DNA of 64,000 nt, taken from Haliea sp. Its GTDB lineage: Bacteria; Pseudomonadota; Gammaproteobacteria; Pseudomonadales; Halieaceae. Below, piece after piece: positions 1 to 8,418 of this stretch. A program made the translations under genes and the position numbers. Position 1 is the first letter of the stretch. Each line of letters starts with the position of its first letter. The notes beneath the pieces were generated by a model. It saw nothing but the letters and a program-made list of their open reading frames with translations. It was not told the origin of the DNA and did no database searches. Where the stretch lies: contig JADJAL010000004.1 in the NCBI GenBank assembly GCA_016704305.1, positions 62,001 to 126,000 on the forward strand, given 5' to 3'.

Positions 1-67
1 TGATGTTGCGGGGTCAGGTTGTGTAGTGAGTTAGTGGAGTCAGGTCGCGGGACTGATTGTCACAGGG

Positions 68-950
68 TCATGCACCAACCATGTTTGGCACGGGCGTTTC
101 CCGATTGAGGATCATGCTTGCGCGTGATCGTATCTTGGCGTCGGTTTCCGGCGTGGTGGACAGCAGCCAGAACGCGTCATTCTGCAAGCCGGTCACCGCC
201 ATTTCCGCGACCTCGTCCGGGTGCGTGGTCTGCAGTTCGATGCCGAATTCCGCGCACATCCGCTTCATGTCGTCGACCGAGCTGATGCCGGAGGCGTTGC
301 CTTCGACGTCCTTTTTCAATTCCTGCGGACGCACCCGGCCGGAATTGAACAGCCCGGTATCGACCACATGCGGGCCGGGAAACAGCGCGCTGACCTTGAC
401 CGGACTCTGCGCCGCCTGCACCTGGTAGTGCAGGTTCTCGGTGATCGCGTGCACCGCCGCCTTGCTCGCGGTGTAGATCGGCTGATCGGGATACACCAGC
501 AGCGCGCCATTGCCGGAGCCGGTGACGACAAAATGCGCCTCCTCGTTGCGCGCCACCAGTCGCGGCATGAACGCGCGAATCGAATTGATCACGCCCCACA
601 TATTCACATTGAAGCACCACTGCCAGTCTTTTTCCGAGTAGTCCCACATCGCGCCGGATTCGCCAGCGCCGATGCCGGCATTGGCAAACACCAAATCGAT
701 ACGGCCGAAGGCGGCCTCGGTGCTGTCGGCAAGGGCGTTGAGGCTTTCCAGCGAGGTGACATCACAAAACTCCACGATGGCCTCGATGTTCGCAGCGGCA
801 AGATCGTCACGCACCTGCGCCATCGCCCCTTTATCGACATCGCCCACGGCAATTTTTTGCCCCGCGCCGTCCCAGCGAAAACGCCAGCGAGCGACCGACA
901 CCGCTGGCGCCGCCAGTGATGACCGCGACCTTGCCGTTGAAATCGCGCAT
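68..950 (-). pseudogene. SDR family NAD(P)-dependent oxidoreductase, frameshifted near N-terminus
   Basis: Short-chain dehydrogenase/reductase, expected to oxidise or reduce a hydroxyl/keto group with NAD(P). The natural start is the ATG at 950-948, giving MRDFNGKVAVITGG with the TGGxSGxG-like nucleotide loop. That frame reaches a stop soon after GRRGAK. Removing one base from the T6 run at 853-858 (A6 on the coding strand) joins it to the long downstream frame beginning KIAVGDVDKG. The rest shows NAG (NAGIGAG), a Ser in VVTGSG and the catalytic YTASK. It is last in the operon, starting 2 bp after the Rieske gene stop. A one-base homopolymer error in the sequence or a true frameshift are both possible. 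Confidence 0.85.
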
Positions 951-952
951 GA

Positions 953-1927
953 CTACGCAATCTCCCGCTTGTCTTTGGACGTGAGGTAGAACTGGCGCAC
1001 CCATTTGCGGAACATCACCAGCGTCTTGTCCTCCTTGCAGAAGACAGGTCTGTGCTTGTGCACCTTGTTCGCCCAGATCGGGTAGTCGTCGTTCAGGCCC
1101 TCGATGATATGCGTCATCACATCGTCCCCCACGGCATCCTCGATCTCGCGGCGCACGATCAGTGTCCAGCGCATCACCGTCTCGTTGCGGTTGATCGGCT
1201 GGGCGCTGTTGTACATGATCATTTCCGCATTCGGGCCGTAGGTGGTGCGCACCATGGCGAATCCGGGGCTGTAGGTGGTGGCATGCAGGTGTGACGGGTA
1301 ATCGGCGTTGGCCATTTCCGAGTGCAGGTGCATCGTGCGCCCGTCCGGGTCAATGGTGACGCTCGATTTCGGCACCTCCATCTGATTGTGCACGAACTGG
1401 AAGTGCACAGGATCACAGGAGTTCTCGCAAATGTCCTGCACATGCGCCGGCACCCGGTGCTCGGTGTAGCGCGGCGAGGTCCAGTTCGGATCGCCGAGCT
1501 CGGGCAGTTCCGGGAGCGCCCACTCGGGAGCGGTGTTCTCCGGATGGAACCACACGTAGACCTCGCCGTTCCTCTCCTCGACATGCCAGGTGCGCAGCTG
1601 TGCGCGCTCGGGAATCTCTTCGCAGTAAGGTATCTTCACGCACTTGCCGTCCTCGGCCCCGAATTGCCAGCCGTGGAAGGGGCAGCGCACGCTCTCACCC
1701 ACCACGCGGCCCTTGTGGCCCAGGTGCGCGCCCAGGTGGGGACAGAAAGCATCCTGCAGCACCGGTCGCCCGGAGCGCGTGCGATACAGCACGAGTTCGC
1801 GATCGAACGCCTGCACCGGCTTGACCTCGCCCACGGCGAGTTCGTGCGAGCGCTCGACGGAATACCAGCCCATCGGAAACTCAGGCGTGATGTTGGTTTT
1901 GGATTCACAGGCTTCTACGATTGTCAT
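953..1927 (-). CDS. Rieske 2Fe-2S aromatic ring-hydroxylating oxygenase (KshA-like)
   Basis: Oxygenase component of a Rieske non-heme iron monooxygenase, 324 aa. The Rieske cluster ligands are visible as C62-P-H64 and C82-x2-H85, followed by the mononuclear iron motif N169-x2-D172-x2-H175-x4-H180. This layout and length resemble 3-ketosteroid 9-alpha-hydroxylase oxygenase (KshA) and related terpenoid/sterol oxygenases; the substrate here is inferred, not shown. Such enzymes need a ferredoxin reductase (KshB type), and none is encoded nearby. It lies between the amidohydrolase and SDR genes in a minus-strand operon, so it probably acts in the same catabolic route. Confidence 0.9.
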   Translation of the reverse strand: MTIVEACESKTNITPEFPMGWYSVERSHELAVGEVKPVQAFDRELVLYRTRSGRPVLQDAFCPHLGAHLGHKGRVVGESVRCPFHGWQFGAEDGKCVKIPYCEEIPERAQLRTWHVEERNGEVYVWFHPENTAPEWALPELPELGDPNWTSPRYTEHRVPAHVQDICENSCDPVHFQFVHNQMEVPKSSVTIDPDGRTMHLHSEMANADYPSHLHATTYSPGFAMVRTTYGPNAEMIMYNSAQPINRNETVMRWTLIVRREIEDAVGDDVMTHIIEGLNDDYPIWANKVHKHRPVFCKEDKTLVMFRKWVRQFYLTSKDKREIA

Positions 1928-1963
1928 AAGTCCTCTGTCGATATTCAGTACTGATAGCCGGGG

Positions 1964-3178
1964 TTAGTTAAAGAGCGCCGCCGTCGGGCCGATCTTGTCG
2001 GCGACCGCCTGCAGGTGCTTGCGATCCAACCCGTAAAAATTGATCGCGTTCTCGCCCAGGATCTTGCGTCCATCCTGTTCCGGGAAATTGCTGAAGTTGT
2101 CCTTAAAGTACTGCGCGGTGTTCGGCCAGCTGCCCTCGGGGTGCGGGAAGTCGCTGCCCCACATGATCTTCTCCAGGCCGATATCGTCGCGCCCTTCGAG
2201 ATCCGGCCGCAGCACGCACGATGCGCCGATGCCGATATTGCGCTGGAAGTACTCGCTGGGTTTCAGCGCCAGGTGCTTGCGGAAATTGCCGAGCTTGGCG
2301 GAAATCTGCCCCTCGGTGTAATGGAAGTCCATCAGGCGCAGCCACGGCGGCAGCATGAACATGGTGCCCCCTTCCACGATCATGGTTTTGAGCTTCGGGA
2401 AGCGCTCGAACACGCCGCCCCAGATCATGAAGGTCAGCGGCCGGTACAGCCACCACATCACCTCGGAGCAGTAGATACCCATCGCGCCGGGCAACACGTC
2501 GCGCTTGTCCTCTACCGGGAAGCCCGCGCCGAAGTACTCCGGGTGTGGTGCTGGCCCGGAGTGAAAGTGAACGATCACTCCCATCTCTTCACAGGCTGCC
2601 CAGAACGGGTCGTACTTGGTGTGGTGGTAAGGGTCGTGCTCGCCCCACAGCGTGGGAATCATGACCGCTTTCAGGCCGTTGTCCACGCACCAGCGCACCG
2701 CCTCGACGGCCTGCTGCACGTCCCACAACAGCGGGATGGAGGCGACACCGATATGCCGCGCCGGATCGTTGGCGCACCACTCGGCCAACCAGCGGTTGTG
2801 CGCCATCGCGCCCGCCCACTGCAGTTCCGGCACCATGTCGCGCGGCGACAGGCCGAGGCCGGCACCGAACGGCGGCGTGTTTTTCTCGGTGATGCCGTCG
2901 GGGAAAATCACCTCGGCGGCGATACCGTCCTTCGCCAGCATGGCCAGGCGCTCTTTATAATCCCAGGCGCCGGTCAACTCACGCTGGATGGGCGCGCGCC
3001 AGGCATCGTTGATTTCCTTGATCAGGAACGTGGATTCGGCTTTATCCATCATGTCGACGGTGATGGGCACCACCATGTCCATCATCTCGTGGTACTTCGA
3101 TTCCACATAGGGTTTGTAATCGGCGATGGGCAGGCCGGCGTGGCAGTCCGTGGACACCACAATCAGACGTTCAGACAT
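1964..3178 (-). CDS. Amidohydrolase family protein (amidohydrolase 2 / ACMSD-like TIM barrel)
   Basis: Metal-dependent hydrolase or decarboxylase of the amidohydrolase-2 family, 404 aa from the ATG at 3178. I prefer this start over an upstream one because MSERLIVVSTDCHAG begins the barrel properly and AAGG lies about 10 bases before it. Visible motifs are TDCHAG near the N-terminus, VHFHSG in the middle and WGSDFPHPEGSWP near the C-terminus, typical of the family. The first strand has DCH rather than a full HxH. It is the first gene of the operon with the Rieske oxygenase and SDR and is divergent from the TetR gene. The reaction is unknown; ring-cleavage product hydrolysis or decarboxylation is plausible. 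Confidence 0.85.
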   Translation of the reverse strand: MSERLIVVSTDCHAGLPIADYKPYVESKYHEMMDMVVPITVDMMDKAESTFLIKEINDAWRAPIQRELTGAWDYKERLAMLAKDGIAAEVIFPDGITEKNTPPFGAGLGLSPRDMVPELQWAGAMAHNRWLAEWCANDPARHIGVASIPLLWDVQQAVEAVRWCVDNGLKAVMIPTLWGEHDPYHHTKYDPFWAACEEMGVIVHFHSGPAPHPEYFGAGFPVEDKRDVLPGAMGIYCSEVMWWLYRPLTFMIWGGVFERFPKLKTMIVEGGTMFMLPPWLRLMDFHYTEGQISAKLGNFRKHLALKPSEYFQRNIGIGASCVLRPDLEGRDDIGLEKIMWGSDFPHPEGSWPNTAQYFKDNFSNFPEQDGRKILGENAINFYGLDRKHLQAVADKIGPTAALFN

Positions 3179-3247
3179 GCAAAGTACCTTATCTTTCTGT
3201 TCGCTGGATGGGCAGGCAATACCTACCCAAATGCGCATACTTGCACA

Positions 3248-3259
3248 TTTGTATACAAA
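3248..3259. promoter_or_regulatory. Perfect 12-bp palindrome TTTGTATACAAA, candidate TetR operator
   Basis: TTTGTATACAAA is exactly self-complementary and lies between the divergent amidohydrolase operon and the TetR gene. On the plus strand a TTGCAC (3241-3246) and TTTAAT (3264-3269) with 17-base spacing bracket it, so a bound regulator would cover the regulator's own promoter. The operator role is inferred from position and symmetry. Confidence 0.6.
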
Positions 3260-3303
3260 ATAGTTTAATGCTCCAGTGATTGCAACACTCTTACGGAAAT
3301 TTC

Positions 3304-3975
3304 ATGGACACGCGCATGGACACGCTCCCGGACACGCCCAGAGACAGGGGCATGGACACGGCGGAGGCACCCCTCGGGCGGCGGGAAAAACGCAAACAGG
3401 AGATACGCGCCCGTATTGAGGACGCGGCCTACCAGCTGTTCCGTAAACAGGGCATTGAAGAGACCAGTATCGAGCAGATCTGCGTGCAGGCCGATGTGGC
3501 GCGGCGTACCTTCTATGGCTACTTTCCCAACAAGCACTCCCTGCTCGGCGGGCTCGGTATTTCGCGGCTCTATGACCAGTCCGAACCGATGCTGCGCCTG
3601 CTGATGACCAACCACCAGACCACGCGCGGCCGCCTGGAAGCGATGATCGATTACATCGAATCCAATTTTGCCGACTACGAGGACATCGATCGCCAGTTGA
3701 TCCTGCTCGCCCCGTCCACCTTCGCCGAGGACGCCGAGCGCCAGCGCGAAATCGGCGACAGCGCGATGGCCAACTTTACCCGCCTGATCACGGCCGGCGT
3801 GGAAGCGGGCGACGTGCAAACCGAGTTTTCGCCGGAGATTCTCGCCGCCATGGTGGTCGGCACGCTCAACATGCTGACCATCAGCTGGGCGCTGAACAGT
3901 GCCTACCCTGTCTTCGCCAAACTGGAGGAGGCCCGGGTGTTGTTCGAGCGCCTGATCTGCAAGGACGCGTCGTAA
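3304..3975 (+). CDS. TetR/AcrR family transcriptional regulator
   Basis: DNA-binding regulator of 223 aa if started at the ATG at 3304; in-frame TTG at 3280 and ATG at 3316 and 3352 are alternatives, and no start has a strong ribosome site. The helix-turn-helix is clear: EDAAYQLFRKQGIEETSIEQIC, then ARRTFYGYFPNKHSLL, the classic TetR recognition helix ending in YF-x2-K. The C-terminal two-thirds is helical ligand-binding sequence. It is transcribed away from the amidohydrolase-Rieske-SDR operon and probably controls it and itself through the palindrome at 3248-3259. Ligand unknown. Confidence 0.92.
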   Translation: MDTRMDTLPDTPRDRGMDTAEAPLGRREKRKQEIRARIEDAAYQLFRKQGIEETSIEQICVQADVARRTFYGYFPNKHSLLGGLGISRLYDQSEPMLRLLMTNHQTTRGRLEAMIDYIESNFADYEDIDRQLILLAPSTFAEDAERQREIGDSAMANFTRLITAGVEAGDVQTEFSPEILAAMVVGTLNMLTISWALNSAYPVFAKLEEARVLFERLICKDAS

Positions 3976-4138
3976 TATCACTCCGGCTGTTGCGCTCCCG
4001 CTTGCTGCGCAATGCGCTGCACGCTGCGACGATAGTCGTGGCCGCTGCGGCGCAAAACCTCGTGAACGTCGTGGTGAACACCAGTCCCAGGGATTTCTGT
4101 TAGGGTATACGCTTTCGCGCACCCATCAGGTGAGAACC

Positions 4139-5047
4139 ATGTCCAGACTCCTGTTGCTTGTCCTGTTGCTGTTTCCCCTGGCCAGCCCCGCCCAAACGGT
4201 CTACCGCACGACGGATGCGCAGGGCAACGTGGTGTTCACCGACAGGCCGCCGGCCAACGCAACACCGGAAGATCGAGTCGACATCCGACCGACCAATACC
4301 GTGCGGCCACCCGACGTGCCTGCACCCCCCGTGCCGGAAGAAACGCCTGAAGTAGAAGCCGCTGTAGAAGCCTACAGGGTGGCCATCACCAATCCAGCCA
4401 ACGAAACCTCCTTCCCGATGGGGCCCGGCAATTTCTCCGTGAGCGCCAACGTAAACCCGGCGCTGCGTCAGGGCGACAGCCTGCAGCTGTTCATGGACGG
4501 TACGCCCCGGGGCGAACCACAACAGGGCGCCACCTGGGATTTGACCAATGTGTTTCGCGGTCGCCACGACCTCACCGTCGGTGTTATCGACGGCTCCGGT
4601 GAAACCATCGTAGTTTCGGATCCCGTGACCGTTTTTGTGTTCCGGCCCTCGACGAACTTCACGAACCGGCAGCCGCCTGCCAAGCCGCGACCGCCAAGGC
4701 CCACACCCAACAAACCAGGCGCCAGCCACAGCGGGCTTGATTGGGCAACTGATCCCGCAATTGATGCAGGTCAATGGGGACGCAGATATTCCGCGCGGCT
4801 GGTCGGTTCCACCCCTGTTCATGGCAAGATTGACGCTCTTCAGCCGCAACCCACCGGGAGCCAACAATGTCCAGCAGTGCTTGGAAAACCTTTGATCTTC
4901 AGACCCTCAAGAAAACCGTGGAGGGCAATGAGCCGCGTTTTTATGAGTTCCTGCGCAGCCGACAGATGTCGTGCGCGATGTATCGCCTGCCCGCTGGCGC
5001 CACGGACATGCAGCCCCCGCATCTGGAGGACGAGGTTTACCTGGTGA
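4139..5047 (+). CDS. DUF4124 domain-containing exported protein, C-terminus doubtful
   Basis: Starts at the ATG at 4139 with AGGTGA just upstream. A signal peptide (MSRLLLLVLLLFPLASPA) is followed by the DUF4124 signature YRTTDAQGNVVFTDRPP, then a proline-rich linker, a beta-rich domain (residues about 80-175, similar to those on other DUF4124 proteins) and a basic proline-rich stretch (PPAKPRPPRPTPNKP). The open frame then runs on through the start and first half of the cupin gene to 5047, where its composition becomes unlike protein. The true end is probably near 4740, so a frameshift or lost stop is likely. Periplasmic; function unknown. Confidence 0.65.
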   Translation: MSRLLLLVLLLFPLASPAQTVYRTTDAQGNVVFTDRPPANATPEDRVDIRPTNTVRPPDVPAPPVPEETPEVEAAVEAYRVAITNPANETSFPMGPGNFSVSANVNPALRQGDSLQLFMDGTPRGEPQQGATWDLTNVFRGRHDLTVGVIDGSGETIVVSDPVTVFVFRPSTNFTNRQPPAKPRPPRPTPNKPGASHSGLDWATDPAIDAGQWGRRYSARLVGSTPVHGKIDALQPQPTGSQQCPAVLGKPLIFRPSRKPWRAMSRVFMSSCAADRCRARCIACPLAPRTCSPRIWRTRFTW

Positions 5048-5205
5048 TCGAGGGCCGCGCGCGACTGAAAATCGACGATGTCGAACAGGAGGTGGCGCCC
5101 GGCACGGTGCTGTTTGTCGCCGCCACGACCGAGCATTCGTTTTTCGACATCACCGAAGACCTGACATTGCTGGCGATGTTTGGTCCCGCGAGCGGCATAC
5201 GCTAG
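4867..5205 (+). CDS. Cupin domain-containing protein
   Basis: Small single-cupin protein, 112 aa, ATG at 4867 preceded by GGGAG. The first cupin motif is seen in PPHLEDEVYLVIEGRARL (His and Glu metal ligands) and the second in PGTVLFVAATTEHSFFDI (His ligand). It may bind a metal and act as a small dioxygenase, isomerase or sensor; nothing in the sequence settles which. It starts inside the doubtful 3' part of the DUF4124 frame and precedes the CoA-transferase gene on the same strand. Confidence 0.85.
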   Translation: MSSSAWKTFDLQTLKKTVEGNEPRFYEFLRSRQMSCAMYRLPAGATDMQPPHLEDEVYLVIEGRARLKIDDVEQEVAPGTVLFVAATTEHSFFDITEDLTLLAMFGPASGIR

Positions 5206-5336
5206 AAGCCGGAAACAGCGCGGACCGTGCGCGCGCCTGATCGGCAAGGACACGCCGCAAGACCCCTGCGGCCATTGCGAGCGCACGGCAATCGCGGCAC
5301 TCTGCGCTACTTGAAAATGCAATCGGAGACCGCCGC

Positions 5337-6330
5337 ATGGGACCACTCAAGGGCCTGACCATCATCGAAATCGCCGGCATCGGGCCGGGACCTTTTGCCG
5401 CCATGCTGCTGGCCGACATGGGCGCCAATGTCATTCGCGTGGAGCGCCCCGGCGGCAGTATGTTTACCGCTGCCTACAATACCAAACTGGACGTCCTCAA
5501 TCGCAACAAGCGCTGTATCAGCATCAACCTGAAGCAGGCCGAGGGTGTTGATACGGTGCTGGCGCTGGTCGAAAAGGCGGACGCGCTGCTGGAGGGCAAT
5601 CGTCCGGGCGTGATGGAGCGCCTCGGCCTGGGCCCGGACGTCTGCCTGGCGCGCAATCCGGCGCTGGTGTACGGGCGCATGACCGGTTGGGGGCAGGAGG
5701 GGCCGATGGCCCGCGCGGCCGGACACGACATCAACTACGTCGCGCTCTCCGGCGCGCTGCACCCGATGGGGCGGGCCGGGGAGAAACCCGCGATCCCGCT
5801 GAACCTGGTCGGCGACTTCGGCGGTGGTGGCCTGATGCTGGCCTACGGCATGGTCTGCGCACTGCTGGAAGCGAAGGGTTCCGGGCAGGGGCAGGTGGTG
5901 GACGCCGCGATGATCGACGGCGCGGCAACCCTGATGGCCAGCACCTTCGCGGCCAACCAGGTCGGCTTCTGGACCGATGAGCGCGGCACCAACCTGCTCG
6001 ATTCCGGCGCGCATTTCTATGAGGTCTACGAAACGGCTGACGGCAAGTACATCTCCCTGGGTTCCATCGAGCCGCAGTTCTGCGCCGGTGCTGTCGATGG
6101 GCGAAGTGCGCCATCACCCCCACCACCAGGCGCGCGGCACGTTCATCGACGATGGCGAGGTCTGGCAGCCGGCGCCGGCGCCGCGTTTCAGCCGCACGAA
6201 AGCAGAGATTCACCGCGGCTCGGCCGCAGTCGGCGAGCACAGCGAGGAAATCCTGCGCGAGTTCGGCTTCAGCGAAGAGCAGATCGCAGCGCGCATTGAA
6301 AGCGGCGCCGTGCACCGGCATTCGGCCTAG
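5337..6330 (+). pseudogene. CoA-transferase family III / alpha-methylacyl-CoA racemase, internal deletion with frameshift
   Basis: The first 245 residues match alpha-methylacyl-CoA racemase: MGPLKGLTIIEIAGIGPGPFAA, the active-site His in AAGHDINY and Asp in LVGDFGGGG, then HFYEVYETADGKYISLGSIEPQF. At about 6080 the frame breaks. The following +1 frame carries the proper C-terminus (APVLSMGEVRHHPHHQARGTFIDDG to the stop at 6330). In intact family members roughly 50-55 residues separate EPQF from APVL; they are absent here. So about 160 bp plus the reading frame are lost. The family epimerises 2-methylacyl-CoAs in branched-chain or sterol side-chain degradation. Assembly error cannot be excluded. 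Confidence 0.85.
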
Positions 6331-6415
6331 ACTTCCGCCTGGGCTAGACTGGGCCCTACAGTTCGTGTGAACCTGCGATGCTGACGCCGCGACGACATAA
6401 AAAGGATATCCCCGG

Positions 6416-7417
6416 ATGAGCGAGACGACTTCCCTGCCCGAGCAGTGCCGCTTTGTTGCGGTTGACCCCGCGAATCACCACCTCAGCATTCAACACGGGC
6501 CCGTGCCAACGCCGCGCGCCGGCGAAGTACTGATAAAAGTGCACGCCGCCGGTATCAATCGCGCGGATTTGCTGCAGCGCAATGGCCTCTACCCGCCGCC
6601 TGCGGATGCCTCGCCCATCCTGGGCCTGGAGGTTTCAGGCACGGTGTGCGCGGTCGGTGCGAATGCGGGCGGCTGGCAGGTCGGCGACCGCGTCTGCGCA
6701 TTGACCCACGGTGGCGGTTACGCCGAGTACGCCGTCGCGCCGGTCGGCCAGTGCATGCCCATTCCGGCCGGCTTCAGCAAGGCCGAGGGCGCCGCACTGC
6801 CCGAGGCGCTGCTCACCGTCTGGCACAACCTGTTCCAACGGGCGGGCCTGCAGGCGGGTGAGAAAGTACTGATACACGGCGGCGCCAGCGGCATCGGCAC
6901 ACTGGGTGTGATGATCTGCGCTGCACTCGGCGCCGAGGTCTACACCACCGCCGGCACCGACGAAAAGTGCCACGCGCTGGAAGCGCGCGGCGCCACCAAA
7001 GCCATCAACTACAAGACCGACGATTTTGAAGCGGTGCTGACCGGGCTGGGACTGAACAACGAAATCAACGTGATCCTCGACATGATCGGTGGGGACTACA
7101 TCCAGCGCAACCTCAACCTCGCCGCGCCCGAAGGGCGCATCGTGAATATCGCATACATGAAGGGCTTCAAGGCCGAAGTGAATTTCGCGCCGCTGCTGAT
7201 GAAGCGCATCACCATGACGGGATCAACACTGCGCGCACAATCCTTCGAGCAGAAAACAGTGATGGTCGAGCAGATCATGGCGCGTATCTTTCCGCTGCTG
7301 GAGAACGGCACGATCAAGCCACTGATCGACAGCATCTATCCACTGGAGCAGGTGGAGCAGGCCCACGGCCACATGCAGAGCGGGCAACACATGGGTAAAA
7401 TAATCCTGAAAATATAG
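6416..7417 (+). CDS. NAD(P)H quinone oxidoreductase, zinc-less MDR family (PIG3-like)
   Basis: Medium-chain dehydrogenase/reductase of 333 aa. The N-terminal GroES-like domain contains AGINRADLLQRNGLYPPP, typical of TP53I3/PIG3-type quinone oxidoreductases. The Rossmann domain has VLIHGGASGIGTLGVMIC (nucleotide-binding loop) and ends HMGKIILKI. No structural or catalytic zinc cysteine cluster is visible. It probably reduces quinones or enals with NADPH in the cytoplasm. It follows the broken CoA-transferase gene by 85 bp, with AAGGA upstream of the ATG. Confidence 0.9.
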   Translation: MSETTSLPEQCRFVAVDPANHHLSIQHGPVPTPRAGEVLIKVHAAGINRADLLQRNGLYPPPADASPILGLEVSGTVCAVGANAGGWQVGDRVCALTHGGGYAEYAVAPVGQCMPIPAGFSKAEGAALPEALLTVWHNLFQRAGLQAGEKVLIHGGASGIGTLGVMICAALGAEVYTTAGTDEKCHALEARGATKAINYKTDDFEAVLTGLGLNNEINVILDMIGGDYIQRNLNLAAPEGRIVNIAYMKGFKAEVNFAPLLMKRITMTGSTLRAQSFEQKTVMVEQIMARIFPLLENGTIKPLIDSIYPLEQVEQAHGHMQSGQHMGKIILKI

Positions 7418-7753
7418 GCGTTTTTAATCGCTATTCGTCTATCAGGATTTCGGCTTGTAGCAAAACAGTCTTAAAAGCGACTGCTTTACCGTGTTCAGAT
7501 CATCGCCTTTCTAAAAATCTCGCGTTTATATCCGCTTTTTATGCCTTTGCGCGCTAACAGCGCACAAGCAATAGTTCGTTAAGGGATTAAAAACCGCGCG
7601 CCGCAATGCCCGCCAGTGGCCGTCGCTAGCTTCGAAATTCGCCGGTGCTATACTCGAACCGTAAGTAGGAACGGTTTGTCAAAACCACTATTTTTGCAGG
7701 CCCGGCGCAACCGCCAGCATCCTCGCTTAATAACATAGACAGGGGAACGCAGC
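7418..7753. other. Intergenic region with candidate promoter for the downstream membrane protein
   Basis: 336 bp with no convincing ORF and higher AT content than the neighbours. A TATACT hexamer at 7649-7654 is a candidate -10 element without a good -35. Just after it, AACCGT (7657-7662) pairs with ACGGTT (7671-7676), and GGTTT/AAACC (7673-7677/7682-7686) forms an overlapping alternative stem, so a small regulatory leader is possible. I see no U-tract terminator after the quinone reductase. Confidence 0.35.
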
Positions 7754-8320
7754 ATGAAACGACACTACTACATCAGCGAAGACCTCGACGATCTCGAAAT
7801 GATAGAACGGCAACTGGAAGCCGCTGGCGTTACCACCCCACAAATCCATGTCCTCAGCGAAGATGATGCCGGCGTCAAGGCGCATCGCCTTAACGACGTC
7901 GAAGCAGTGCTGCGCAAGGACGTTGTCGGCGGCACGGAACGCGGCGCCATCGTCGGCGTCATCGGTGCCGCGCTAATCCTCGGTGCCGCATGGGCCACGG
8001 GTATCGCTTCCACGATTACATGGGTACCGCCGATTTTTCTCGCTGTGATCGTGCTCGGTTTCTGTACCTGGGAGGGCGGCCTGATTGGCATACAGGAGCC
8101 ACACGCCGATTTCATTCGCTTCCGGGACAACCTGCATGCAGGCAAACACATCCTGGTCGTGGATGTCAGCCAGGCCCAGGAACACATCCTGCTGCGGGTC
8201 GCCGGCGAGCACCCCAAGCTGATACCCGCAGGCGAGGGACACGCCGCGCCGGGCTGGTTTATCGGCGTCCGCCGCATGTTCGAACAAATGATCAAGGGCA
8301 CGGCCTGGCGACACCAGTAG
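7754..8320 (+). CDS. Conserved two-helix membrane protein (often annotated NAD/FAD-utilizing or magnesium transporter-like)
   Basis: 188 aa, ATG at 7754 behind AGGGGAA. The N-terminal 65 residues are soluble (MKRHYYISEDLDDLEMIERQLE), followed by two predicted membrane helices at about 66-110 (GAIVGVIGAALILGAAWATG and WVPPIFLAVIVLGFCTW), then the conserved GGLIGIQEPH and a soluble C-terminus. I recognise it as a widespread gammaproteobacterial family whose automatic names are not supported by experiments. It is followed 98 bp later by the oxidase operon on the same strand. Confidence 0.8.
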   Translation: MKRHYYISEDLDDLEMIERQLEAAGVTTPQIHVLSEDDAGVKAHRLNDVEAVLRKDVVGGTERGAIVGVIGAALILGAAWATGIASTITWVPPIFLAVIVLGFCTWEGGLIGIQEPHADFIRFRDNLHAGKHILVVDVSQAQEHILLRVAGEHPKLIPAGEGHAAPGWFIGVRRMFEQMIKGTAWRHQ

Positions 8321-8418
8321 CATGATTCCCGGATAGATTGGTTCACGGATAACAATAAAGCGCATTCGAGGTTCGTTGCACACCGGTCCGCCCGCAGGCG
8401 CGCGGACAAGGAGTTGGC

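Noticed and set aside
2015..3268. 417-codon plus-strand open frame opposite the amidohydrolase gene
   Set aside because: Composition is His/Arg/Gln/Ala-rich without family motifs, and it lies wholly antisense to a well-supported gene; such frames are common in GC-rich DNA.
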